In this document: piece after piece, positions 16,207-25,083 of the stretch
Position numbering within the stretch: position 1 is the stretch's first letter
How the letters are laid out: each line of letters starts with the position of its first letter
Origin: Streptomyces sp. NBC_00258
Lineage (GTDB): Bacteria; Actinomycetota; Actinomycetes; Streptomycetales; Streptomycetaceae
Reading direction: 5' to 3'
DNA: 64,000 bases
NCBI RefSeq assembly: GCF_036182465.1
Contig: NZ_CP108081.1
Location: forward strand, 10,292,001-10,356,000
Position numbers and translations under genes: made by a program
The notes under the pieces: model-generated
Told to the model about the DNA's origin: nothing
Database searches by the model: none
Seen by the model: the letters and a program-made list of their open reading frames with translations, nothing else

Positions 16207-18405
16207 ATGCTCACCCGGCTCGGCCGCCTGGCGGTGCGGCGCAGTCGCGCCGTCCTCATCGGCGTACTCCTCACCTTCCTCGGCCTCGCCGCCTACGGGG
16301 CCGGCGCCCAGAACGACCTGGACCTCGCGCGCTGGAGCTCGCCCGGCACGGAGTCGGTGCGCGCGGGGGACGTACTGCGCGAGGAGTTCGGCACCGGCAA
16401 CCCCAACCTGGCCCTGCTCGTCACGGCACGCGACGGCGACGTGGACAGCGCCCGCACACGGGACGCGGCCCGCGCGCTCGCCCAGGAGGTGGAGGGGCTG
16501 CCCCTGGTCACCGACGTCACCTCGTACTGGGACTCCGACAGCCTCGCCCTGCGCGCCACCGACGGCCGTCGCGCCCTCGTCCTTGTCCGCCTCGAAGGCA
16601 GCGCCACGGAAGCACGTGAACAACTCGCCACGCTCTCACCGCGGTTGACGCGCACGACCGACGAACTCACCGTCCAGGTGGGCGGCCAGGAGGAGATCTC
16701 ACGCCAGGTCGGCGAACAGGCCCGCACCGACTTCCTGCGCGCCGAACTCTTCGCACTGCCCGCCGTCCTGCTCCTCCTCGTCCTGGTCTACCGACGCACC
16801 ACGGCCGCCCTGTTGACCGTCGCGGTCGGTCTGCTGTCCGTCCTCGGCACACTCGCCGGGCTGCGCGCGATCGCGCAGTTCACCGAGGTCTCGACGTTCG
16901 CGGCGAACCTCGCCCTCGTCCTGGGCCTCGGACTCGGCGTGGACTACAGCCTGTTCGTGATCAGCCGGTACCGCGAGGAACGCGCGGCCGGGCGCCCGGG
17001 GCCCGACGCCGTCGTGCGGGCGACCGCGGTCGCCGGGCGCACGGTGGTGTTCAGCGGAGTGACGGTGGCGGTGTCGCTGTGCGCGTTGCTGGTGTTCCCG
17101 TTCTTCTTCCTCAGCTCGTTCGCGTACGCGGGTGTCCTCGTCGTGGTGACGGCGGTGGCCGGAGCTGTGGTCTTCCTGCCGGCGGCCCTGGCCCGCTGGG
17201 GCCACCGGGTCGAACGGCCCGCAGCCCGCACGTCGTCCGGCTTCTGGCACCGCACGGCACTCGCGGCGATGCGCCGCCCGCTGCTTGCCGGCGCCGGAGT
17301 ACTCACCGTGCTGCTCCTCGCGGCCTCGCCCCTCCTGGGGCTGCGCTTCGGACTCCCCGACGAGCGGACCCTCCCCGAAGGGACCTCCTCGCGCACCACC
17401 TCCGAGATCGTGCACGAGGAGTTCCCCGCCGAGCCGACCGACACCATCCAGGTCCTCCTCACGAAACCATCCACCGGAACGTCCGCCGAAGCGCCCGCGA
17501 AAGCGGCCGACTTGCGCGCCTACGTCGCCGAACTCTCCTCGATCCAGGGCGTGTTCCAGGTCGACGCCCCCTCCGGCACCTACCGCGACGGGCAGCGGAC
17601 CGGAGCGCCGGGCCAGGACCGGCTGACGGCGCCCGACGGCCGCGTACGGCTGGCGCTGGTGCCCACTCAGGAGGCGATGCGCGGGGACGTACCCGCGCTC
17701 GTCGAACGCGTCCGTGACGTCCCCGCACCCGACGGCGTACTGGTCGGCGGCTATCCGGGCGAGACCACCGACTTCCGCGCCACGCTCCTCGACCGGCTGC
17801 CGCTCGCCGCCGGGCTCGTCCTCGGGGCGACGTACCTGATCCTCTTCCTGATGACCGGCAGTGTGCTGCTCCCGCTGAAGGCGACCGTCCTGAACCTGCT
17901 CAGCCTGGCCGTGATGTTCGGCTGCCTGGTGTGGGTCTTCCAGGACGGGAACCTCTCCGGAGTGCTCGGTTTCACGCCGACCGGTTCGATCGAGCCGAGC
18001 ATCCCGGTGCTGATGTTCTGCGTGGCGTACGGCCTGTCGATGGACTACGAGGTGTTCCTGCTGTCCCGCATCAAGGAGGAGCACGACCGCACCGGCGACA
18101 CCGGGCACGCGGTCGCCGAGGGTATCCGCCGCAGCGCCCCGCTGATCACGGCGGCGGCCGGCATCCTCGCGCTGTCCTTCCTCTCGTACGCCACCGGAGG
18201 CGTCGTCTTCCTGAAGGAGATGGGCATCGGCACGGCCCTGACGATCCTCGTCGACGCGACCCTCATCCGGGTGGTCCTGCTCCCGGTGACGATGCGGCTC
18301 GCGGGGCGCGCGAACTGGTGGGCGCCGAAGCCGCTGCGCCGCTTCCGGATCAAGGAGGCGCCCGAGCCCGAGCCGGACCAGGTACTCCGCCGGGAGTACG
18401 TGTGA
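16207..18405 (+). CDS. MMPL-family RND transporter
   Basis: The protein has 732 residues with about 12 membrane helices in two halves. The first helix is near residues 14-34 (AVLIGVLLTFLGLAAYGAGA), a large extracytoplasmic loop follows, and then a helix block with the proton-relay region LGLGLGVDYSLFVISRYREE. The repeat half ends with CVAYGLSMDYEVFLLSRIKE. The two VDYS and MDYE segments are the MMPL proton-relay signatures. It should export a lipid or natural product. ATG 16207 is used; the frame is open upstream but without family similarity. Its position beside a divergent SARP suggests SARP control. Confidence 0.92.
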   Translation: MLTRLGRLAVRRSRAVLIGVLLTFLGLAAYGAGAQNDLDLARWSSPGTESVRAGDVLREEFGTGNPNLALLVTARDGDVDSARTRDAARALAQEVEGLPLVTDVTSYWDSDSLALRATDGRRALVLVRLEGSATEAREQLATLSPRLTRTTDELTVQVGGQEEISRQVGEQARTDFLRAELFALPAVLLLLVLVYRRTTAALLTVAVGLLSVLGTLAGLRAIAQFTEVSTFAANLALVLGLGLGVDYSLFVISRYREERAAGRPGPDAVVRATAVAGRTVVFSGVTVAVSLCALLVFPFFFLSSFAYAGVLVVVTAVAGAVVFLPAALARWGHRVERPAARTSSGFWHRTALAAMRRPLLAGAGVLTVLLLAASPLLGLRFGLPDERTLPEGTSSRTTSEIVHEEFPAEPTDTIQVLLTKPSTGTSAEAPAKAADLRAYVAELSSIQGVFQVDAPSGTYRDGQRTGAPGQDRLTAPDGRVRLALVPTQEAMRGDVPALVERVRDVPAPDGVLVGGYPGETTDFRATLLDRLPLAAGLVLGATYLILFLMTGSVLLPLKATVLNLLSLAVMFGCLVWVFQDGNLSGVLGFTPTGSIEPSIPVLMFCVAYGLSMDYEVFLLSRIKEEHDRTGDTGHAVAEGIRRSAPLITAAAGILALSFLSYATGGVVFLKEMGIGTALTILVDATLIRVVLLPVTMRLAGRANWWAPKPLRRFRIKEAPEPEPDQVLRREYV

Positions 18406-18458
18406 TCACCTCGCTCGGCTGACGCCTCCCGCGACCCGCGGCGTCTAGCGTGGCAGGC

Positions 18459-19781
18459 ATGGAAGAGCAGCGCACACGCCGGTGGGGTGGACCCCCCTGG
18501 GCCGGGGGCGGCCCGCCGTGGGGCCGGTGGCAGGGACCCTCGTGGTGGAACCGCCGTGACGAGGAGGAAGAGGGCGGCCGTCCGCGTTGGCCGTGGCGTT
18601 CGACACTGCTCCTCACCGTGTTCGTCCTCGTCGGCAGCAACTTCGCCGCGGAGCAACAGCCCGATCGGGAACAGCTCGACGTCCTCGCGCGGGTCCTCCT
18701 CTTCGGGGGTGCCGCTCTGCTCCTGTGGCGGCAGCGGTATCCCGTGGCCGTGGTGTTCGGCACCGCGGCCACGGCGCTCGTCTACTTCAGCGCCGGATAT
18801 CCGTACGGGCCGATCTTCCTCACGGTCGCGCTCGCCTGCTTCAGTGCGATCGTCGCGGGGCGGCGCTGGGCGGCCTGGACCGCGCTCGGCACACTGTGGG
18901 TCGTCCACCTCCTGGTGGGGCACTGGCTCTACCGGTGGCTGCCGCCGAAGGGCGACCCGGTCTCCTCGTGGGGCGAGGAGGTCGCCATCGCCGCCTGGAT
19001 GGTCGCGATTCTCGCGGTCTCCGAACTCGCCCGGGTACGCCGCGAGCAGTGGGACCGCGACCGGGCGGAGCGCCGGCAGGCGGCCAATCGGCGTGCCGAC
19101 GAGGAGCGGCTGCGGATCGCCCGGGAACTGCACGACGTCCTGGCGCACAGCATCTCCGTCATCAACGTCCAGGCGGGCGTCGGACTCGCGCTGCTCGACT
19201 CCGACCCCGAACAGGCGCGCACCGCGCTCACCACCATCAAGGCCGCCAGCAAGGAGGCCCTGGGGGAGGTGCGCCAGGTCCTCGACACGCTCCGTACGCC
19301 CGGAGACGCGCCGCGCGCGCCGGCGCCGGGCCTCGACCGGCTCCCCGAACTCGTCGAGCAGGCGGCGGGCGCCGGACTGACGGTCGACGTCGAGAGCGGG
19401 GGCGAGCGCAGGACCCTGCCGCCGGGTGCCGACCTCGCCGCCTTCCGCGTCATCCAGGAGGCCCTCACCAACGTCGTACGACACTCCGGATCGCGGCACG
19501 CGCGCGTGCGGGTCGATTACGCGCGCGACGCGTTGACGCTCCGTATCGACGACGACGGACCCGCGACGGGCGAGGACGCGGGTGGCAGCGGCAACGGGCT
19601 GGCCGGAATGCGGGAGCGGGCCGCGGCCCTGGGTGGCACGATCGAGGCCGGACCGCGCGAGGACGGAGGGTTCCGGGTGCTGGCCCTGCTGCCGCTCAAG
19701 AACTCGCGCGAGGCGTCGGGGGCATCGGCCGGCAGGTCCGACAGTCCCGAGAAATCCCTCAAGCTCAAGGAGGACCGGTGA
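18459..19781 (+). CDS. NarL-type sensor histidine kinase
   Basis: The protein has 440 residues. The N terminus is Trp/Gly/Pro-rich (RRWGGPPWAGGGPPWGRW), followed by four or five membrane helices (about 50-190). Then comes the HisKA_3 dimerisation segment with the phospho-accepting His in LRIARELHDVLAHSISVINV, and a HATPase_c domain with the N box in FRVIQEALTNVVRHS and the G box GSGNGLAGMRERA. A TAGCGT -10-like hexamer lies only 13 bases before ATG 18459 and there is no good ribosome binding site, suggesting a nearly leaderless transcript. The stop overlaps the response-regulator start (GTGA). Confidence 0.92.
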   Translation: MEEQRTRRWGGPPWAGGGPPWGRWQGPSWWNRRDEEEEGGRPRWPWRSTLLLTVFVLVGSNFAAEQQPDREQLDVLARVLLFGGAALLLWRQRYPVAVVFGTAATALVYFSAGYPYGPIFLTVALACFSAIVAGRRWAAWTALGTLWVVHLLVGHWLYRWLPPKGDPVSSWGEEVAIAAWMVAILAVSELARVRREQWDRDRAERRQAANRRADEERLRIARELHDVLAHSISVINVQAGVGLALLDSDPEQARTALTTIKAASKEALGEVRQVLDTLRTPGDAPRAPAPGLDRLPELVEQAAGAGLTVDVESGGERRTLPPGADLAAFRVIQEALTNVVRHSGSRHARVRVDYARDALTLRIDDDGPATGEDAGGSGNGLAGMRERAAALGGTIEAGPREDGGFRVLALLPLKNSREASGASAGRSDSPEKSLKLKEDR

Positions 19782-20443
19782 TCCGCGTACTGCTCGCCGA
19801 CGACCAGTCACTGGTCCGCGCAGGCTTCAAGGCACTTCTCGACGCCCAGCCGGACATCGAGGTGGCCGGAGAGGCCGCCGACGGTGAGGAGGCGCTGCGT
19901 GCGGTACGCGAACTGCGGCCCGACGTCGTCCTGATGGACATCCGCATGCCCCGGCTCGACGGCCTCGCCGCGACCCGCCGCATCACCGACGACAACGGCC
20001 TGAATGACGTCAGGGTCGTCATGCTCACCACCTTCGAGCTGGACGAGTACGTCTTCGAGGCCATCCGCGCCGGAGCGTCCGGCTTCCTCGTCAAGGACAC
20101 CGAACCGGAGGAACTCCTGCGCGCTGTGCGGGCGGTGGTCGAGGGCGACGCACTGCTGTCACCGGGTGTGACCCGTCGGCTCATCGCCGAGTTCGCGGCG
20201 CGCTCCAAGGAGCCCGCGGCCGCCGGCGCGCTCGCCGAACTCACCGAGCGGGAGCGGGAGGTGATGGCGCTGGTCGGCATCGGACTGTCGAACGACGAGA
20301 TCGCGCGCCGACTGGTCGTCAGCCCGTTGACCGCCAAGACCCACGTCAGCCGGACCATGGTGAAGCTGGGTGCCCGCGACCGGGCCCAACTGGTCGTGCT
20401 CGCCTACGAGTCGGGGCTGGTGCGGCCGGGCTGGCTGGGCTGA
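19778..20443 (+). CDS. NarL/FixJ-type response regulator
   Basis: The protein has 221 residues. The receiver domain has the acidic pair in LLADDQSLVR, the phospho-accepting Asp in VVLMDIRMPRLDG, and the conserved Lys in GFLVKDTEPEE. The C-terminal LuxR-type helix-turn-helix is LTEREREVMALVGIGLSNDE with ARRLVVSPLTAKTHVSRTM. GTG 19778 overlaps the kinase stop by four bases, and AAGGAGG precedes it, so the two are translationally coupled and are cognate partners. The regulon is not evident; the two genes upstream (SARP, MMPL) are candidates only by proximity. Confidence 0.95.
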   Translation: MIRVLLADDQSLVRAGFKALLDAQPDIEVAGEAADGEEALRAVRELRPDVVLMDIRMPRLDGLAATRRITDDNGLNDVRVVMLTTFELDEYVFEAIRAGASGFLVKDTEPEELLRAVRAVVEGDALLSPGVTRRLIAEFAARSKEPAAAGALAELTEREREVMALVGIGLSNDEIARRLVVSPLTAKTHVSRTMVKLGARDRAQLVVLAYESGLVRPGWLG

Positions 20444-20688
20444 GGCGCCTGCCGGAAACGGACCAGCACACTGGCTACCCGGAAGACGAAGAGCACGGCC
20501 GCCAGCGAGGTCCCGACCGCGAGCAGGACCTTCTCGACGGTGACCGGCAGCTCGAAGAGCAGCGCGGGTCCGGCCAGGGCCCCGAACGCCACCGCCGCGG
20601 CGAACGCGGCGCTGAACAACGCGTATCCGATCTCGACGGTCATCTCGTCCCGCTCGGACTGAGTCCGCCGCCCCCTGGTCTGTCCCAT
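20404..20688 (-). CDS. Small membrane protein (DUF6332-like)
   Basis: The protein has 94 residues. The polar N terminus contains SERDEMTVEIGYALFSAA, followed by two membrane helices. The pattern matches the actinobacterial family I remember as DUF6332, of unknown function. ATG 20688 is preferred over an upstream in-frame start. The 3' end overlaps the convergent response-regulator gene by 40 bases. Confidence 0.7.
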   Translation of the reverse strand: MGQTRGRRTQSERDEMTVEIGYALFSAAFAAAVAFGALAGPALLFELPVTVEKVLLAVGTSLAAVLFVFRVASVLVRFRQAPQPSQPGRTSPDS

Positions 20689-20730
20689 ACGGGCAGTCTC
20701 ACAGGGGAGCGCCCGGCGGGGCAAGGAAAG

Positions 20731-20766
20731 GCGCGCCCGGCGGGCAAGGAAGCCCGCCGGGCGCGC
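20731..20766 (-). terminator. Strong hairpin terminator
   Basis: Perfect 15-base arms (GCGCGCCCGGCGGGC and its complement) flank a six-base loop. The hairpin lies 69 bases beyond the stop of the minus-strand DHA2 transporter and before the next minus-strand gene. A partial duplicate of the left arm precedes it. Confidence 0.75.
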
Positions 20767-20834
20767 GTAACCGCGAGGGAAGGAATCGCGCGGGGTGCTC
20801 GTCGTCGCGAGGGAGGGTGCCGGTCGCGGGCCTG

Positions 20835-22343
20835 TCAGTCTCGGGCCGCCACCCGCGCGGCCTCCAGCACCTGCTCGTCCTCCCGTACGTCCTCGGACTT
20901 GGCGACCAGGATCGTCGTCTGCCGCGTGCGCTGCCCGCGCAGTCCGGTGGCCGTGATGAGCAGGCCCGCCACGGCGATCGCGGTGACGACGGCCAGACCG
21001 GGTCGGTAGCTGTCGAGGACCGCCTGCGGCGAGGAACTCTCGGAGGAGTTCGCGGTCACCACGGCCGTCACGATCGCGAGGAAGATCGCACCGCCCACCT
21101 GCACCGAGGTGTTGAGCAGACCCGAGACCATGCCCTGCTCGTGGTCGTCCACACCGTTGGTGGCCTGGATGTTGAGCGAGGGGAAGACCAGTGCGCAGGC
21201 CGCGCCGATCAGCAGCATCGACGGCAGGATCACCGCCGCGTACACGGGGTCCAGGTCGACCCGCAGGAACAGCGCGTAGCCGACGACCATCAGGGCGAAG
21301 CCGGTCACGATGAGCCGCGGCGTGCCGAACCGGTCGACGATCGCCCCCATCTTCGTCGCGGACAGCGCCACCAGCGCGCCCGCGGGCAGGAAGGCGAGCG
21401 CGGTGTGCAGCGCCGACCAGCCGAGCAGCGACTGCATGTAGAGCGTCACCAGGAACTGGAATCCGACGTACGAGCCGAAGAACGCCATGGCGCCCAACTG
21501 TGCCCGGACCTGGTTGCCGGAACGCAGTACGCCGAGCCTGATCAGCGGGCTGGGGCTGCGCTGCTCGACGCGTACGAACACGGTGAGCAGGACGGCCACG
21601 GCCAGGAACGACAGCAGCGTACGGGCCGTCGTCCAGCCCACCTCGGGCGCCTGGACGACGGTGAAGACGAGCAGCAGCATCGAGGAGGTGCCGAGGATGG
21701 CGCCGGGGGTGTCGTAGCCGCGGTGGGTCCGGTCTCGCTCACTGCGCGGGATGAGCTTCAGACCGGCTATCAGGGCGATGACCGCGATGGGCGCGGGCAG
21801 CAGCATGGTGAGGCGCCAGCTGGCCTCGGTGAGCAGCCCGGACAGGACGAGACCCATCGAGAAGCCGGTCGCGGCACAGGTGGTGTAGATGGAGAGCGCG
21901 CGGTTGCGCAGCGGGCCCTCCGGGAACGTCGTCGTGATGATCGACAGGCCGGCGGGAGCGGTGAACGCCGCGCTCAGGCCCTTGATGAACCGGCTCGCGA
22001 TGAGCAGCGGACCAGAGTCGACGAGCCCGCCGAGCAGTGAGGCGAGTGCGAAGACGCCCAGCGCCACCAGGAAGACCTGACGGCGGCCGAGGAGGTCGGC
22101 GGTGCGTCCGCCGAGGAGCAACAGGCCGCCGTAGCCCAGGATGTAGCCGCTGACGATCCACTGCAGGGTCGAGGTGGAGAGATCGAGTTCGGAACCGATG
22201 GACGGCAGGGCGACGCCGACCATCGACACGTCCAGCGCGTCCAGGAACATCGCGGCGCAGAGCACCAGGAGGGTGCCCCACAGGCGAGGCGTCCAGCGAA
22301 TTGCTGAAGACGGCACCGCGGAATTGGTGAGCGGAGAGGTCAT
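20835..22343 (-). CDS. DHA2-family MFS drug exporter
   Basis: The protein has 502 residues and about 14 membrane helices. Motif A is visible in GGRTADLLGRRQVFLVALGV and a motif C-like region in the fifth helix (CAATGFSMGLVLSGLLTEAS). The first helix carries MFLDALDVSMVGVALPSIGS, typical of DHA2 proton antiporters, which export drugs and hydrophobic compounds. It starts at ATG 22343 and is divergent from a MarR regulator, separated by two tandem palindromes. This is a standard repressor/exporter pair. Confidence 0.93.
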   Translation of the reverse strand: MTSPLTNSAVPSSAIRWTPRLWGTLLVLCAAMFLDALDVSMVGVALPSIGSELDLSTSTLQWIVSGYILGYGGLLLLGGRTADLLGRRQVFLVALGVFALASLLGGLVDSGPLLIASRFIKGLSAAFTAPAGLSIITTTFPEGPLRNRALSIYTTCAATGFSMGLVLSGLLTEASWRLTMLLPAPIAVIALIAGLKLIPRSERDRTHRGYDTPGAILGTSSMLLLVFTVVQAPEVGWTTARTLLSFLAVAVLLTVFVRVEQRSPSPLIRLGVLRSGNQVRAQLGAMAFFGSYVGFQFLVTLYMQSLLGWSALHTALAFLPAGALVALSATKMGAIVDRFGTPRLIVTGFALMVVGYALFLRVDLDPVYAAVILPSMLLIGAACALVFPSLNIQATNGVDDHEQGMVSGLLNTSVQVGGAIFLAIVTAVVTANSSESSSPQAVLDSYRPGLAVVTAIAVAGLLITATGLRGQRTRQTTILVAKSEDVREDEQVLEAARVAARD

Positions 22344-22364
22344 GCGCCACACAGTACATGCGCG

Positions 22365-22392
22365 TGCATTCAATGCAAACGCATTTAATGCG
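22365..22392. promoter_or_regulatory. Tandem MarR operators
   Basis: Two 13-base palindromes, TGCATTCAATGCA (22365-22377) and CGCATTTAATGCG (22380-22392), have centres 15 bases apart and share the core GCATT-N-AATGC. They lie between the exporter and MarR starts, just upstream of the MarR -10-like TAGGGT (22417-22422), and are the obvious sites for that regulator. Confidence 0.8.
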
Positions 22393-22429
22393 GATGCAAC
22401 AAAGTCGGTTTTTTGCTAGGGTGCGGGCC

Positions 22430-22840
22430 ATGGAGGCTGTCGAAAAGGCCGAGCAGGGCCTCGTGGACCAGTGGCGCGACATCCTCGCGGTGCACGCGCG
22501 CACCCTGTGCGAACTGGACCGGACCCTGCACCAACACGGCCTGTGCGCAAGCGACTTCGAGGTCCTCGACGTACTGGCCGCGACCACGCCGGCCGACGGC
22601 GGCGACAGCTCGTACCGCGTCCAGGAGATCGCCGAGCGGGTTCATCTGAGCCAGAGCGCGCTGTCCCGGCTGATCGGCCGCCTGGAGAAGGACGGTCTCG
22701 TGGAGCGCTGCATGTGCCCGGAGGACCGGCGCGGTGTCCGGGTCGCCCTCACGCCGAAAGGGCGCGCGCTGCACGGCGAGGTGCTGCCGGTGCAGCGCGC
22801 GGTGCTGGGGCGGATGCTGGCGGGTGGCTCCGCCGGGTGA
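22430..22840 (+). CDS. MarR-family transcriptional regulator
   Basis: The protein has 136 residues. The winged helix is complete: YRVQEIAERVHLSQSALSRL, then the wing with the conserved DRR signature in MCPEDRRGVRVALTPKGRAL. ATG 22430 fits the family length; the longer open frame runs back through the operators. A TAGGGT hexamer eight bases upstream suggests a leaderless or short-leader transcript. It should repress the divergent DHA2 exporter and itself, with release by an exported compound. Confidence 0.92.
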   Translation: MEAVEKAEQGLVDQWRDILAVHARTLCELDRTLHQHGLCASDFEVLDVLAATTPADGGDSSYRVQEIAERVHLSQSALSRLIGRLEKDGLVERCMCPEDRRGVRVALTPKGRALHGEVLPVQRAVLGRMLAGGSAG

Positions 22841-22897
22841 AGCGGCTGGGCGGGTGAGCGGCCGGTGAGGCCGGCCGCCACTGTTGTCGCGTGACGC

Positions 22898-23635
22898 TCA
22901 GTTCCAGGTGACTCCGGACCTCTCCCGCCACAGCGTCGCGATCGACGAGTCTCCCGTCACGCTCGGGAACGGGCCGCGGTTCCACAGCGCCAGATAGAGC
23001 TGGGCCGCCGTCCCCGCCAACTCGCAGTCCGCGTCCGCCACTTCACCGTGTTCGGCCGCCGGGGGTTCGGCCGACAGCCGTACGCTCCACACGGCGTCCG
23101 AGTCGGAGGCCCGCACCCTCAGGACACGCGGCTCGTCCGTCCGAACCCTGCTCCTGCCGCGGGCATGGAAGCCGAGAAGCAGTTCGTCGATGCCGTCGAC
23201 CGCGAAGTCCACGGGGACCGCGGTCGGGGTGCCGCCGCGCGCGGACTCCGCGTCGACCCGGTGCACGGTCGTCTCGTGGGCCTGCCGCCGCGCCCAGAAG
23301 GCGAGTGGCGAAGGGGCGGGCAGGAAACTCCAGCACTCCACGTCGGGAGTTGCGGTGGCGAGCGTCTCGACGAGCCTGCGGTGTCCGTCCCGGAACCAGG
23401 TCAGCAACGCCGAACCGTCCAGCTCCGGCAGGCCGCCGTCGGGATGGTACGAGGTGTGTCCCTCGGCCACGAACGCCGCGGCCCAGCGGTGCACCATGCC
23501 GGTGTGCCGCAACAGGTCCCGCACCTGCCACTCCGGACACGTCGGCACCTTGGCGTCGACCCCGGCCTCCTCCGCGGCCTCGGCCAGCAGCCCGCCTTCC
23601 CGGTCCAGGCTTCGAATGAGCTCGGCAATCTCCAT
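22898..23635 (-). CDS. Maleylpyruvate isomerase family, mycothiol-dependent
   Basis: The protein has 245 residues in the MDMPI/DinB-like fold. The N-terminal four-helix part includes VPTCPEWQVRDLLRHTGMVH (metal-binding His) and ARRQAHETTVHRVDAES (second His motif). The C-terminal part resembles the MDMPI C domain. Proteins of this family in actinobacteria use mycothiol in isomerisation or detoxification; the specific substrate is unknown. The start is ATG 23635. Confidence 0.85.
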   Translation of the reverse strand: MEIAELIRSLDREGGLLAEAAEEAGVDAKVPTCPEWQVRDLLRHTGMVHRWAAAFVAEGHTSYHPDGGLPELDGSALLTWFRDGHRRLVETLATATPDVECWSFLPAPSPLAFWARRQAHETTVHRVDAESARGGTPTAVPVDFAVDGIDELLLGFHARGRSRVRTDEPRVLRVRASDSDAVWSVRLSAEPPAAEHGEVADADCELAGTAAQLYLALWNRGPFPSVTGDSSIATLWRERSGVTWN

Positions 23636-24046
23636 GTAGGGGAGTGTGCCGGATGGAGCGGGCTTCAGGAGGGAGGGCGGGAGGGCGAGGTCTTGCCGCC
23701 GCTGACCCGGGCGGGTGCGCCGGCCTGCCGGGCGGAGGGCAGGGGTGCGCGGCAGCGGCTCCGGTCCGCCGGAGGAAGGCCCCGCCCCGCCGGTTGTCGG
23801 GGGGTACGGGTCGAGGCACGCGCGGCGAACCCGTTTACACCGCGATGCTGGTCGCCGCCTTCGTCGCCGAGGCCGACGTCGGGGCCCGCGGCCGCCGTGA
23901 GGCGCGCGCCGTCCTCGGCCACGACGCCCCGGATGTCGCCACGAAGCCCCGGATGTCGCCGGGACGCCTCGGACGTCGCCACGACGCCGGGGCGGGTCGT
24001 CGTGCGCGACCCGACCCGACCCGAGCCGGCGCGTCCAATTCCGCGG
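23636..24046. other. Gene-poor stretch with tandem repeats
   Basis: No open frame in these 411 bases has a ribosome binding site or recognisable protein features. It contains the 20-base tandem repeat at 23923-23990. Possible decayed coding sequence cannot be excluded. Confidence 0.4.
23923..23990. repeat. Tandem repeat, 20-base unit, 3.4 copies
   Basis: The units start at 23923, 23943, 23963 and 23983 (partial). The first is GACGCCCCGGATGTCGCCAC; the second and third differ from it at a few positions. Confidence 0.85.
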
Positions 24047-24946
24047 TCAGCCCTCGGTGTTCGCGGCCTTCTCGTCGAAGCTCGCGAAGTAGGCGGCGGC
24101 CATGTCCTCGTCGGCGTGGCCCTGGGCGGCGGCGCGGGCGAAGCGTTCGGCGCTCGCGGCGGCGACGTCGAGTCGGAGGCCGTGCCGCTCGCCGGCCTCG
24201 ACGATCAGACGGGCGTCCTTGGCGGCGGTGCCCACGGCGAAGGCGGCCGGTGACAGCTCGTCGTTGAGGATGAGTCCGGCCTTGGCGCGCAGGTAGCCCA
24301 TGTCGAGCGGGCCGCCCGCGATGGCGTCGAAGAAGCTCTGGGGTTCGACGTCCAGAGCCTTGGCCAGGGCCAGGACCTCACCGGTCGCGTTGGTGACGGC
24401 GAGGACCCAGCTGTTGGCCACGAGCTTGAGACGGGTGGCGCTGCCCGCCGCTCCGTCCTCACCGGTCCACACCGTACGGGCGCCGACGGCGTCGAAGACC
24501 GGCGTCACGGCCTCCCGACCGTCGCTCGGACCGGCCGCCAGGACGAGCAACTGACCGGCCTCGGCGGGCTGTCGGGTGCCGAGGACGGGTGCGTCGTAGA
24601 AGACCAGGCCCTTCTCGCGGGCGAAGCCCGCCAGTTCGCCGATGGCCTCGATCCCGGCGGTCGTCGACTGCACCCACACGGTTCCGGCGCGCAGGGAGGG
24701 TGCGGCCTGCCGCATCACGTCCAGCGCGGCTGGGCCGTCGTACAGCATGGTGAGGACGACATCGGCGCCCTCGACCGCCTCCACGGGGGTGTCGAAGACG
24801 TGCGCGCCGTCGGCGGCGAGAGGTTCGGCCTTGTCACGCGTGCGGTTCCAGGCCCGGACGGTGTGTCCGGCGCGGACGAGGTTACGGGCCATCGCGGCGC
24901 CCATGATCCCGGTGCCGAGGACACTGACGGTGAGCTTGTCGGTCAT
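24047..24946 (-). CDS. NAD(P)-dependent beta-hydroxyacid dehydrogenase family
   Basis: The protein has 299 residues. It has the Rossmann motif VLGTGIMGAAMARNLVRAGH near the N terminus, the substrate-region YDAPVLGTRQPAEAGQLLVL (where relatives have DAPVSGG), and the catalytic-lysine helix in ATRLKLVANSWVLAVTNATG. This is the 3-hydroxyisobutyrate/6-phosphogluconate dehydrogenase-like family, which oxidises hydroxyacids or reduces succinic semialdehyde-type or imine substrates. In the substrate loop the usual second Gly is replaced (LGTRQP rather than SGGxxG), so the substrate may differ. ATG 24946 has GGAAAG upstream; the open frame continues well upstream without support. Confidence 0.85.
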   Translation of the reverse strand: MTDKLTVSVLGTGIMGAAMARNLVRAGHTVRAWNRTRDKAEPLAADGAHVFDTPVEAVEGADVVLTMLYDGPAALDVMRQAAPSLRAGTVWVQSTTAGIEAIGELAGFAREKGLVFYDAPVLGTRQPAEAGQLLVLAAGPSDGREAVTPVFDAVGARTVWTGEDGAAGSATRLKLVANSWVLAVTNATGEVLALAKALDVEPQSFFDAIAGGPLDMGYLRAKAGLILNDELSPAAFAVGTAAKDARLIVEAGERHGLRLDVAAASAERFARAAAQGHADEDMAAAYFASFDEKAANTEG

Positions 24947-24990
24947 GACATCAACTTTCCTGATCCGTATGGTGCGTCGGCTACCACTGT

Positions 24991-25040
24991 GCCCTGCCCT
25001 GCGCTGCCGTGCCCTGCCGTGCCCTGCCGTGGCATGCCGC
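24991..25040. repeat. Tandem repeat, 10-base unit, about 4.5 copies
   Basis: The consensus unit is GCCCTGCCGT, at 24991, 25001, 25011, 25021 and a diverged 25031. It lies between two minus-strand genes. Confidence 0.85.
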
Positions 25041-25083
25041 GCCGTGGCGGTGTTTTCATCCGGCGGCGGCTTCGACGAGGCCG

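Noticed and set aside
23665..24038. Short minus- and plus-strand frames in the 23.6-24.0 kb gap
   Set aside because: Frames are open only because of GC bias, overlap a tandem repeat and have no start signals or recognisable motifs.
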